Source: Candidatus Accumulibacter cognatus (lineage in GTDB: Bacteria > Pseudomonadota > Gammaproteobacteria > Burkholderiales > Rhodocyclaceae). From it: a DNA stretch of 64,000 nucleotides. A model generated the notes under the pieces. That model made no database searches, was not told the origin of the DNA, and was given only the letters and a program-made list of their open reading frames with translations. Position numbers and translations under genes: made by a program. Each line of letters begins with the position of its first letter. Positions within the stretch are counted from its first letter, which is position 1. Of the stretch, positions 7,671-15,811 are shown piece after piece. The stretch lies in NCBI GenBank assembly GCA_013414765.1, contig CP058708.1, positions 4,521,553 through 4,585,552 on the forward strand, given 5' to 3'.

Positions 7671-8282
7671 TCATGGCGAAACCACCCAGCCGATGAAGCG
7701 AACCGTGTTGCCGTAGTAGGCGCCGTCGGTATTGGGCAGGCGGATGCTGCGCCCGCTTTTTACCAGTTCGGCTTGCGAACGGTAGCGGGAGGAATAGAAC
7801 AGGTCGGTAAAGACGCGCCCCGAATAGCCGTCGGGGCCGGCGCTAAATGCGTAGCCATCGGGTGCCAGACTCGACGAATCCACTTTCAGTCCTGCGAGAT
7901 CAGGCACCTCGATCGGCGTCACCCTGGGAATCTTCGGCGTTTCGACGGTGCTCCCGGTATTCGGCGCGAGACCCGGCGGCAGGAGCAGGGCGATTTCCTT
8001 CACCGCACCGGTTCTAGGATTGAAGCGCCAGAGTCGCGGATTCTGGTAGGGCTGATTGCTGCCAATGTAATTGACCTGGACCCGGTCGCCGACGACGGCA
8101 ATCTGAAGCGTGTTCTGGGCATTGTTGTAATAGCCGTAATTGGTGGCGTACAGCACGTCATACTGCGCCGGTGCGACCAGCAGGACCGGAATGCCGGAGA
8201 TCGCCAGGAACAGCACGACCAGCAAAAGCGGCAAACCGAGACCAAAAGCGATGGTCGGGTTGTCGCGGAAAACGTTCTTCAT
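7671..8282 (-). CDS. Unknown N-terminally anchored protein
   Basis: A 203-aa protein with one strong N-terminal membrane segment (PLLLVVLFLAISGIPVLLVA, residues ~18-38) and an otherwise soluble, presumably periplasmic, region rich in Tyr, Asn and Pro. I do not recognise the family. It precedes the DUF2157-like gene by 51 bp on the same strand, which suggests a two-gene membrane unit. There are no cysteines for a lipobox, so it is anchored by an uncleaved helix rather than lipid. Confidence 0.6.
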   Translation of the reverse strand: MKNVFRDNPTIAFGLGLPLLLVVLFLAISGIPVLLVAPAQYDVLYATNYGYYNNAQNTLQIAVVGDRVQVNYIGSNQPYQNPRLWRFNPRTGAVKEIALLLPPGLAPNTGSTVETPKIPRVTPIEVPDLAGLKVDSSSLAPDGYAFSAGPDGYSGRVFTDLFYSSRYRSQAELVKSGRSIRLPNTDGAYYGNTVRFIGWVVSP

Positions 8283-8322
8283 GTCGGGAATTCCTGTGGA
8301 CTGCTACTGAACTGAATGAAGC

Positions 8323-9276
8323 TCAAGAGCGCCTCTCTGCCAATAGCGCAGCCCGCGTCACCGGGCTTTGCAGTTGCTCGAGCCACCATCGCAGTGCCCG
8401 CCCTTGGCTGCCCCTGCCGCTCTTGCGCCACGCGTAATAAAACTGAAGCTGCTGTTCCCCTTGTTCGGTTTGTTTGACCACCAAGCGTCCGGTATCGATG
8501 TAGGGCTGTGCCAGGCATGTCGGCAGGAAGCCGACACCCAGCCCTCGAAGCTGCGCGTCAAGCTTCGCTGGCAGGTCCGGAACGGTCATCACCTCCTGGC
8601 CGGGCAATAGTCTGATCGTCAGGCCGTCGCCGCGTTGTGTCGAGTCGGCAAGCACCACCGCACGATACGGGCGGATGGTTTCATCGGTCAATGGTTCAGG
8701 CGCCTGTGCCAGCGGGTGGTGAGGCGATACGGCGAAGACAAAATGAACCGAACCGAGCGACTCCCGCAGTAGGTCGGCCCGGCTACCGGCCTGCACGGCC
8801 ACGCCCAGCGCCAGATCGGCCTGGCCCGATGCGAGCGCTTCGAGCGTGCCAGACAGCGTCTCGCTGCGCAGCTTGAGACTGGTCGGCGGTTGCAACGCAA
8901 AAAATGACTGGCAAAGCTCCATCACCGTCGCACGAACGATGATGCTATCGACCGCAATCGTGAACTGTGGCTCCCAACCGGTCGCCACCCGCTTGATGCG
9001 GTTGGCGACGGCATCGATATCGGCCAACAGTCGCGCACCCTCGCGCAGTAGTTCCTGCCCGGCTTCAGTCAAGCGGGCCTGCCGCGAGCTGCGATCAAAC
9101 AGCAGGACATCCAGCGCGTCTTCGATCTGCCGCACGCGATACGTCAGTGCGCTCGGCACCATATGACTCGCACGGGCAGCCGCGGCAAAGCTACCGGCCT
9201 TTGCAATGGTCTCAAGCATGGCCAGGGCATCGGGTGTCAGCACATCGCGGGCAGTCGGCATCAAAGTGTCGTTCAT
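8323..9276 (-). CDS. LysR-family transcriptional regulator
   Basis: Protein of 317 aa: winged helix-turn-helix at residues ~14-75 (LAMLETIAKAGSFAAAARAS, then LTYRVRQIEDALDVLLFDRS) and a periplasmic-binding-like effector domain from ~100. Length and order are typical for LysR regulators. It is transcribed divergently from the pirin gene and shares its 89-bp intergenic region, which contains a T-N11-A palindrome. By the usual LysR arrangement it should control the pirin gene and itself. The inducer is unknown. Confidence 0.9.
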   Translation of the reverse strand: MNDTLMPTARDVLTPDALAMLETIAKAGSFAAAARASHMVPSALTYRVRQIEDALDVLLFDRSSRQARLTEAGQELLREGARLLADIDAVANRIKRVATGWEPQFTIAVDSIIVRATVMELCQSFFALQPPTSLKLRSETLSGTLEALASGQADLALGVAVQAGSRADLLRESLGSVHFVFAVSPHHPLAQAPEPLTDETIRPYRAVVLADSTQRGDGLTIRLLPGQEVMTVPDLPAKLDAQLRGLGVGFLPTCLAQPYIDTGRLVVKQTEQGEQQLQFYYAWRKSGRGSQGRALRWWLEQLQSPVTRAALLAERRS

Positions 9277-9279
9277 TCA

Positions 9280-9294
9280 ATCATTTTGAATGAT
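9280..9294. promoter_or_regulatory. LysR-box palindrome (T-N11-A)
   Basis: ATCATTTTGAATGAT has 6-bp inverted arms around a 3-bp centre and fits the T-N11-A consensus of LysR binding sites. It lies 4 bp upstream of the LysR start codon, in the divergent region with the pirin gene. Its place over the regulator's own leader suggests autoregulation. Confidence 0.5.
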
Positions 9295-9365
9295 GCCATC
9301 AAATCGACAGCACCTGCAACGATACTGAAAAGGTCACCATGCATCTCATCAACCAGGAGGTTCAC

Positions 9366-10067
9366 ATGCTCACAGTTCGCAAGTCTCAGGATCGCGGTTA
9401 CGCAAACCACGGCTGGCTCGAAAGCTACCATTCGTTTTCATTCGCCGGTTATCACGACCCGGCGCACATGGGCTGGGGCAACTTGCGGGTCATCAACGAG
9501 GACCGGGTGGCCCCCGGTACCGGCTTTGGCAAGCACAGCCACCGCGACATGGAAATCATCAGTTACGTTCTGTCGGGAAATCTCGCGCATCAGGACAGCA
9601 TGGGCAATATCAAGGGGATTCCACCCGGCGACGTGCAGCGCATGAGTGCCGGCACCGGCGTGACGCACAGCGAGTTCAACCACGCCGAGGGCCAGAGCAC
9701 GCACTTATTGCAGATCTGGATTACGCCCAACGTCACCGGCATTGCGCCGAGTTACGAGCAACGGCATCTTCCGGCAGAACGAATGCGAGGTGAGTTGTGC
9801 CTGGTGGCGTCGCCCGATGGAGCAGGAGATTCGGTCACGATTAATGCCGATGCGTATTTGTTCGCCGGCCTGTTCAACGGCACGGAATCCGCCACGCTGA
9901 ACATCGACTCCGAGCGCAAGGCCTATGTCCACGTGGTACGTGGTGCAGTCGAGGTCAACGGCCAGCACTTGTCGGGTGGCGACGCCGCCCTGATCAGCGC
10001 GGAAAGTCGCATCGAAATCACGAACGGTAAAGACGCAGAAGTCCTGGTCTTTGACCTCGAGGCGTGA
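9366..10067 (+). CDS. Pirin-family bicupin (YhhW-like, quercetinase-type)
   Basis: Protein of 233 aa; the start at 9366 has AGGAGG 5 nt upstream, preferred over an ATG 27 bp earlier. The N-terminal cupin has the metal site HSHRDMEI plus VTHSEFNH (two His, His and Glu), and the C-terminal cupin is the degenerate one typical of pirins. YhhW-type pirins can oxidise quercetin in vitro; their physiological role is unclear. Divergent transcription from a LysR gene suggests induction by a small molecule. Confidence 0.9.
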   Translation: MLTVRKSQDRGYANHGWLESYHSFSFAGYHDPAHMGWGNLRVINEDRVAPGTGFGKHSHRDMEIISYVLSGNLAHQDSMGNIKGIPPGDVQRMSAGTGVTHSEFNHAEGQSTHLLQIWITPNVTGIAPSYEQRHLPAERMRGELCLVASPDGAGDSVTINADAYLFAGLFNGTESATLNIDSERKAYVHVVRGAVEVNGQHLSGGDAALISAESRIEITNGKDAEVLVFDLEA

Positions 10068-10130
10068 AGGTGAACATTCTTCCCAATCAACCCCTGCCCA
10101 ATCATTCATCCGGATTGTGTCGTGCAAGGA

Positions 10131-12290
10131 CTAGGCGCTTCTCGCCACTTTTTGCCGGCGTTTGCGCGCGGACAACAGCCAGCGTTTCAAAGCGATGTGG
10201 ATCAGGGCGATCAGGATCAACGCCACGCCGAAGTAGAACAGCGTCGGGGCCCACACCTCTCGCGGTCCGGGAGGAAGCTGGGAACCGACGAGCCAGGGTT
10301 TCAGGAAGCCGGTCAGCGAGTTGCTGATGACGAAGGGTAGACCGATGGTCGAGAGAATATAGGTGAGGCGCTGGGTTTCCAGCGTGCTGGCGGTACGGAT
10401 GGCGTCTTCCAGTTGCGAAACGCGGGTGTGCAGATTCTTGATGGCATCACCGACGCACCAGCGGGTTTCCAGTGCGGCCCGGAAGGCACGCACGTCGGCC
10501 CAATGGCTGCCGGGCTGATATTGGTAGCCGGCCTCGGTCAACCGGCTGCGCAGGGTGGCGAGATCACCCAGCACGGCGGCGGTAGGACGAGGTTTCCTGC
10601 CGGAGGTGCGCTCTTCAAACAGCGCGTCCAGTGCCCTCGCCACGTCGCGTCCGGTGCCGAGGGTCTGGAATACCCGCTCGAACTCTTCGGCAAGCTGCGG
10701 CAAGCGGAGACGTTCGGTGCGCCAGTCGTCGAATACCAGGACGCCTTGATCGTGGAGGATGGCAAAGCCGCCGTGCAGGGGCAGCACGTTGAACTCGTCC
10801 GGCACGGGCAGGTCCTCGACCTTGATCGGCTGTTGTTCGTCCTGGCGGGCGATGAGGGCAGCCAGATAACGCTGCACGCTCGGCAGGTCGAACAGTGCGC
10901 CAGACAGGGCAGCGTTCGGGAGCCAGCACATCCCCAGCAGGAACTTGGTCGTGCCGTCGCCGTCGTCATGACGATAGGCTTTTCTCGCGCAAGCTTCGAT
11001 TGGGATCGGCGAACCGGCGTGCAGGGCGTCTTCGACGCGCAGGCGTCGCAATGGACTGTACACCCGCCACAGGGCATTGACGACATCCGGCCAGGTCAGC
11101 CGGCTGCCCAGACGACCGTCCGGCAGGCGGCGAGGCGCCGCGAGCAGGGTGTGGCGGCCGTGGTCGTCCCACCAGGGTTGGGTGTACCCGGTGCCGGCCG
11201 GATAGCTGGCAATCGGACGGGCATTCCCGGTGGGACGCTGGTCTGCCCAGCGTTCGTTTTCCAGCCGTTCCAGTTCCCGCCACAGATCCAGCAGGTTGAT
11301 GCCGGTCAGAGGGTTGACCGACACCACCATGTCATCACCGGCGCCGGCCATGCGCGGGTCCGGACGGTAGACGCCCATCACGGCGAAACCCTGCTGCGTG
11401 GGGCTGTGGCTGCGATCCAGCCGGGCGAACAGCTTGCGGGCGCCGCTCGGCCAGGTTTCCACCGTGAGGTAGGCATCCACCAGCACATCTTTGCGCGGTT
11501 CCGGACCGGCCATCGGTACCAGCAGTTGCAGGCAGGTAGAGCGGGGCAGCGAACGCAGATAATTCTGTTCTTCATTGCGCAGCAGCGCGGCGGCGCGGCG
11601 ATAGGCTTCCAGTTCCCACATTTCCGGCACGGCCTCCGGCGCGATGTCCTGCAGCAGCAGCGCGGTGGTGAACTGTAGCGCCTCGCGCCAGGCACCGGCG
11701 AAATCGTAGCTGCGTCCTGTTTCTGACGGCAGCGGGGCAAAATGGCTGTGGGACAGGGCCGCCAGCAGCGCCGCCCAGGAAGTGTGCGGATTGTCGGCGA
11801 CCATTCCCGTCAGTTCCCAGCGTCGCACGGCGGCGACCCAGCGCGCGACCTCGGGCTGGCCAAACGATTCCACCGGCACCCCGTTCATGACCGCGAGCCA
11901 GAACAGGAGCGCGAGCACCGAATCGGGGGAAGCGTCTTCAATCACCAGGGTGAGTTCGCCCAGTCGCCGACCCAGGTCCGTGCCCTTTCCCCACACGGCC
12001 CGCCAATGCGCCGCCAGTTCCGGTGGCGGATTCAGGACCATTTCCGTGACTGTGGACGGATCGGCCGCGACGCCAAAACGCTCGGCCAGGCCTTTGTTGT
12101 TCAGACAGACGCCGGGATGTTCGACCGCTTGTTGGCGGCTACCCCATGCACCGACGCCGATCAGAATCTGATTCGTGTCTGCCCGGCGGCGAAGCGGATC
12201 GGGTTCGATTCGCCAATAGGGTTCTGCAATGCTCGTCCGTTCCTGAGCGAGCCATCCATTGAAGGCATGGAGAAAGGCGTGAAGCAGCAT
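10131..12290 (-). CDS. Large unknown protein with two C-terminal membrane helices
   Basis: A 719-aa protein that I do not recognise. It is soluble for about 640 residues, Trp- and Arg-rich, with no nucleotide-binding loop. Near the C-terminus come a short helical region (THVSQ-like coiled segment, residues ~620-640) and two membrane helices (LSTIGLPFVISNSLTGFL and FYFGVALILIALIHIALKRW). A basic tail follows. This tail-anchored layout resembles CorA-type ends but nothing else does. It is monocistronic and divergent from the NTF2-like gene, with a hairpin repeat in the intergenic space. Confidence 0.6.
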   Translation of the reverse strand: MLLHAFLHAFNGWLAQERTSIAEPYWRIEPDPLRRRADTNQILIGVGAWGSRQQAVEHPGVCLNNKGLAERFGVAADPSTVTEMVLNPPPELAAHWRAVWGKGTDLGRRLGELTLVIEDASPDSVLALLFWLAVMNGVPVESFGQPEVARWVAAVRRWELTGMVADNPHTSWAALLAALSHSHFAPLPSETGRSYDFAGAWREALQFTTALLLQDIAPEAVPEMWELEAYRRAAALLRNEEQNYLRSLPRSTCLQLLVPMAGPEPRKDVLVDAYLTVETWPSGARKLFARLDRSHSPTQQGFAVMGVYRPDPRMAGAGDDMVVSVNPLTGINLLDLWRELERLENERWADQRPTGNARPIASYPAGTGYTQPWWDDHGRHTLLAAPRRLPDGRLGSRLTWPDVVNALWRVYSPLRRLRVEDALHAGSPIPIEACARKAYRHDDGDGTTKFLLGMCWLPNAALSGALFDLPSVQRYLAALIARQDEQQPIKVEDLPVPDEFNVLPLHGGFAILHDQGVLVFDDWRTERLRLPQLAEEFERVFQTLGTGRDVARALDALFEERTSGRKPRPTAAVLGDLATLRSRLTEAGYQYQPGSHWADVRAFRAALETRWCVGDAIKNLHTRVSQLEDAIRTASTLETQRLTYILSTIGLPFVISNSLTGFLKPWLVGSQLPPGPREVWAPTLFYFGVALILIALIHIALKRWLLSARKRRQKVARSA

Positions 12291-12305
12291 GGAAGCTCCG
12301 ATTAC

Positions 12306-12419
12306 TGAAAGTCGCGAGCGACTCTCGAATCTCCCCTCTCCACTCGCGGGAGAGGGGTCGGGGGTGAGGGGAAACGGTCATGACTTTGATCATCGGGGGT
12401 ATCTTGCAAAGTCATGACC
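12306..12419. repeat. Multi-hairpin intergenic repeat, copy A (short form)
   Basis: A 114-bp unit with three nested symmetry elements: GTCGC/GCGAC, then CCCCTCTCC/GGGAGAGGGG. At the end a perfect 13-bp inverted pair GGTCATGACTTTG (12376-12388) and CAAAGTCATGACC (12407-12419) surrounds an 18-nt loop containing ATCATCGGGGG. Related units lie at 13200-13400, 52973-53157 and 60141-60257. Here it occupies the 308-bp region between two divergent genes; the rest of that region shows nothing recognisable. Confidence 0.8.
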
Positions 12420-12598
12420 ATTTGGGTGGAAAACGCGGTCGGCTTGCTGGCATTGACCATGAGTCATCGCGCGTCCACGGGTGCAAGGCAAGCTGGCGGC
12501 GCGCTTGCTGAAAAGCCAGGGTTGTTCGGCAAGGTGTGCAACGAGGCGGCGGCAGGATATGATGCGTCGCGTCCGACCATTCGATCACTGGAGATGCC

Positions 12599-13198
12599 AT
12601 GCCTTCGATCCTGAACCTGCTCCTTGTCCTGCTCGCCCTGTTGGGTCCGGCGAGCGCCCTGGCCGCCGACAACGACCCGTACGCAGCGGATCGCCAGGCG
12701 CTGATCAGGATTTTCCGGGAAATAGAGGCGAGCATCAACGCTCAGGATGTCGACCGGATGGTCGCACAGATGGCTCCCGAGGCGACGGTGACCTGGCTGA
12801 ACGGCGAGGTTTCGCGCGGGCACGCCGAGATCAAGGCTTACTACCATCGCATGGTCAAGGGCGAGCAGCGTATCCTCGACCGCTATCTCACCACGGCCAA
12901 GATCGGCGCTTCGGCTCATTTTTTCGGTCACGGCGAGGTCGCAGTTGCCGACGGGACGATGGTGGATGAATTCTTTCCAGTGGCCAGAGGCCCGTTCACC
13001 CTGAATTCGAACTGGACCTCGACCTCGGCGAAAATCGATGGGCAGTGGAAAGTGGTGTCGATGCACCTGTCGTCAAACGTGTTCACCAATTCGCTGATCG
13101 CCGAAGCGAAAGAGGCCATCTGGTGGGCGGCGGGCGGCACCGGACTCGCCGGTCTGGTGCTGGGATGGTTGATCGGCAGAATGCGGCGGCGAAGTTAA
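12599..13198 (+). CDS. Secreted, membrane-tethered NTF2/SnoaL-like protein
   Basis: A 199-aa protein with an N-terminal signal peptide (LLLVLLALLGPASALA), an NTF2-like fold (DUF4440/SnoaL type: FREIEASINAQDVDRMVAQM then nested strands to VVSMHLSS), and a C-terminal membrane helix followed by RMRRRS. It is thus periplasmic and anchored at its C-terminus. NTF2-like domains bind small ligands or act as simple enzymes; no catalytic residues can be assigned. GGAG lies 7-10 nt before the ATG. The gene stands alone between two hairpin repeats. Confidence 0.65.
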   Translation: MPSILNLLLVLLALLGPASALAADNDPYAADRQALIRIFREIEASINAQDVDRMVAQMAPEATVTWLNGEVSRGHAEIKAYYHRMVKGEQRILDRYLTTAKIGASAHFFGHGEVAVADGTMVDEFFPVARGPFTLNSNWTSTSAKIDGQWKVVSMHLSSNVFTNSLIAEAKEAIWWAAGGTGLAGLVLGWLIGRMRRRS

Positions 13199-13199
13199 C

Positions 13200-13400
13200 G
13201 GCCATGACTTTGCAAGACACCCCTGATCATGAAAGTCATGACCGTTTCCCTCCCTTGCAGGGCGCATTCCGGCTTGCACGCCGGAATCGTTCGATGGGCG
13301 CAGAGCAGGCTCTGCGAATTCCCCATCTCACCCCCCGACCCCTCCCCACAAGTGGGGAGGGGAGATTCGTGCGTCGCTGACGCGACTTTCACATTAACGG
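13200..13400 (-). repeat. Multi-hairpin intergenic repeat, copy C (long form)
   Basis: A ~200-bp inverted-orientation copy lying between convergent genes. Read on the minus strand it has the GTCGC/GCGAC hairpin and CCCCTCCCC/GGGGAGGGG. It then has two extra hairpins (CGCAGAGC/GCTCTGCG and ATTCCGGC/GCCGGAAT) and the terminal GTCATGACTTT/AAAGTCATG arms. A fragment of a further copy follows at 13411-13437. The changed but still paired stem bases relative to copy A argue for selection on structure. Confidence 0.8.
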
Positions 13401-13437
13401 ATATCCGCCTTCGTGAGCCGCTGACGCGACCTTCACC

Positions 13438-14403
13438 TCAACTGGCCCAGCCGAATTGCAACAGGTAGTAGAAGGCTGGCGCCGAAAGGCAGAGCGAGTC
13501 GAGTCGATCCAGCATTCCGCCATGTCCGGGAAGCAGGCTGCCCCAGTCCTTGATGCCACGGCGACGCTTGATCGCCGACATCGCCAGGCCGCCGAGAAAG
13601 CCGAGCAGGGTCAGCAGCAGCGAGATCAGCGCCGCCTCGGGAACCGTGAACGGCGTCATCGGTGCCAGCCAGATGCCGAGAACGCTGGCGGTGACGATGC
13701 CGCCAACAGTCCCTTCGACCGTTTTCGCCGGCGAGAGCCTGGGGGCGATCGCGTGCCGGCCAGCGAGCTTTCCCCAGAGATATTGCAGAACGTCGCTCGA
13801 CTGAACGACCAGCAACAGAAACACCAGCAGGTAGCCATTGCGATCCGGATGGCCGCTGATCGGCAAGTTCAGCAGCGCCGGGATATGCGAGACCGAGAAC
13901 ACGCAGATCAGCAGTCCGCCCTGCAGCGTGCGCACGTGCCGCCGGCAGTCGCCGCCGTTGGCCTCACGCAGAGCCACCAGCAGCGGCAGGCCGATGAACA
14001 CCAGACAGGGGATGAAGCTGCCGTAGAGCGCGTCGCTGCCATTCCAGACCAATAGATACTGCAGCGGCACGACGAACACGAAACTGCCCACTTGCAGCGT
14101 TTGCGGGATCATGCCGGGGGTTTCGCCGGCCAGGAATTCGTGCAGTGCGGCCAGGGAAGCCAGGCCGAACAGCAGGGCCACGCCGCTGCGGCCCGCACAC
14201 ATGGCCAGTCCGAACAGGATGGCCATCGCCCACCAGGCATGGATGCGGCTGTTCAGGTTATCGATGGCGGCATGGGCCTGGCGCCGGGCGACCGTGAACT
14301 TGAGCACCTGTCCGAGCAGCGAAGCGACGATCAGGACCGTGCCGATACCGGCGATCAGTGGCCAGGCATCGTCTGGAAGTGTCGGGAGCGGGGGGCTGGT
14401 CAT
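13438..14403 (-). CDS. cdsA: Phosphatidate cytidylyltransferase (CdsA family)
   Basis: Protein of 321 aa with ~8 membrane helices. Near the C-terminus it has the CdsA signature: SPAKTVEGTVGG, then IKRRRGIKDWGSLLPGHGG and MLDRLDS, with the acidic residues of the active site. The enzyme makes CDP-diacylglycerol from phosphatidate and CTP. Start at 14403, 4 bp after the upstream phosphatase gene. It is the last gene of a four-gene lipid operon; since a housekeeping cdsA is normally elsewhere, next to uppS, this is probably a second copy dedicated to the operon product (inference). Confidence 0.88.
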   Translation of the reverse strand: MTSPPLPTLPDDAWPLIAGIGTVLIVASLLGQVLKFTVARRQAHAAIDNLNSRIHAWWAMAILFGLAMCAGRSGVALLFGLASLAALHEFLAGETPGMIPQTLQVGSFVFVVPLQYLLVWNGSDALYGSFIPCLVFIGLPLLVALREANGGDCRRHVRTLQGGLLICVFSVSHIPALLNLPISGHPDRNGYLLVFLLLVVQSSDVLQYLWGKLAGRHAIAPRLSPAKTVEGTVGGIVTASVLGIWLAPMTPFTVPEAALISLLLTLLGFLGGLAMSAIKRRRGIKDWGSLLPGHGGMLDRLDSLCLSAPAFYYLLQFGWAS

Positions 14404-14407
14404 CCGC

Positions 14408-15811
14408 TCACGATTTCGGCTGCAGATACTGCTGCTGCCAGCAGCGAAGCAGATCGATCTGGGGAGGACCGAGGACCACGGCCGGACGCGCCTTTTGCAC
14501 CTGTGCAACGGCTTCTTCAGGGGTTGCGGCAATCCCCGCGCGCAGCAGCCAGGCCGCGGCCACCAGCGCGCTGCGTGCAAAGCCCAGCGCGCAGCAGACG
14601 AGCACCGGTCCGGCGGCACGCGCTTCTGCGATGGCCGCCGAAGCATGCTCGATCTGTTCCAGGCTCGGCGGCACCAGATCGAGCATCGGGATGACCGTAT
14701 GGCGCAAGGCCGGCGTCGGACAAGGCAGTTCGGCGCAGACATCGACGATCACCGTAATGCCGAGACGCTGCCCTTCGGCGGCTGTCGGCAGCCGGCCGAG
14801 CAGGACACCTGCCGTGACCGGATCGGCCATCGCGAGCTGACGGGTCCACCCGCGCGAGTTCAGCCAGGCGCAGAGCAGATAGGGTCCGAGCAGACAGCGC
14901 ACGGCAAGAGGCAGCGAACCGTCAGCGCGTTTCCCGAAGGCCTCGGCGTCGAGCAGCAGGTAGATCGCAGCGACCAGCGCCAGCGCGCCGGACAACCAGA
15001 GCAGCCACAGCCAGGCGCCGCCGCCATAGGCCGCCAGGCCGCCCACGGACAGCGCCGCCATCGCGTAGGCCAGCGCCAGATGCCACCGCGATCGCTCGCG
15101 GCGCAGAGCGGCACGGCGCAGCGGTGATCTGGCGTCGGTCGGAAACACCCACAGCACGAAGCAGCCGAGCCACAGTCCGGTCGGAATGTCGAAGAAGTGG
15201 TGCTGCCAGGTGGTCAGCACCGACACCCCGATCAGCAGGGCGACGCCCACGACCAGCCCCTGGCAGGCACGTGGCACGGCGCGCAGATACGGTTCGAGCA
15301 GCACCACGAGCAGGGCGATGTGCAGCGATGGCGCCTGGTTGTAGGGCTGGTCGAAGCGCATCAGGGCGGCGAACATCCAGCCGAATGCGCCGCTCACTTC
15401 GCCACGCTCGAAAGTGCAGCGCAAGGGGAAGAGCAGGAAACAGCCGACGGCGATCAGTTGCGTCAGCAGCAGACGCCAGGCATGTGTGTCGAGCTGACGC
15501 CGTGTCGTGCACAGCAGCAGGGAAAAGCCATAGAGCAGGTCCATCAGCCAGTACGGAACGATGGTCCAGGGCAGCAGCGGAATATGGCGCTCCCAGGCGA
15601 AGACGATGAATCCGACCTCGGATCGCTGGCTGCTGACCCAGGTCGCAAAGCCGTAGCTGGCAAAGAAGAATGGCCCCAGGAACAGCAGCCAGGCCAGAGC
15701 CCTGCGCCAGGGACGGGCTTCGGCAACGGGTCCGGCGACGCCTTCGCTGCGGTGCGAGTTCAATTCCGGCGGGCGAGTGAGACCGTGAACATCCCCCAGT
15801 CGTCGATCCAT
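14408..15811 (-). CDS. PAP2 phosphatase fused to dual-specificity phosphatase
   Basis: Protein of 467 aa. The first ~210 residues are a membrane PAP2 domain: QPYNQAPSLHIAL and TTWQHHFFDIPTG carry the acid-phosphatase His and Asp residues. After further helices, the last ~130 residues form a cysteine-dependent phosphatase with VLVCCALGFARSA (Cys-x5-Arg). Both active sites appear intact. PAP2 domains remove phosphate from lipid phosphates; the soluble domain may act on a phospholipid head group such as phosphatidylglycerol phosphate (inference). The 15811 start overlaps the upstream gene by 52 bp; a TTG at 15763 overlapping that stop is an alternative. Confidence 0.85.
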   Translation of the reverse strand: MDRRLGDVHGLTRPPELNSHRSEGVAGPVAEARPWRRALAWLLFLGPFFFASYGFATWVSSQRSEVGFIVFAWERHIPLLPWTIVPYWLMDLLYGFSLLLCTTRRQLDTHAWRLLLTQLIAVGCFLLFPLRCTFERGEVSGAFGWMFAALMRFDQPYNQAPSLHIALLVVLLEPYLRAVPRACQGLVVGVALLIGVSVLTTWQHHFFDIPTGLWLGCFVLWVFPTDARSPLRRAALRRERSRWHLALAYAMAALSVGGLAAYGGGAWLWLLWLSGALALVAAIYLLLDAEAFGKRADGSLPLAVRCLLGPYLLCAWLNSRGWTRQLAMADPVTAGVLLGRLPTAAEGQRLGITVIVDVCAELPCPTPALRHTVIPMLDLVPPSLEQIEHASAAIAEARAAGPVLVCCALGFARSALVAAAWLLRAGIAATPEEAVAQVQKARPAVVLGPPQIDLLRCWQQQYLQPKS

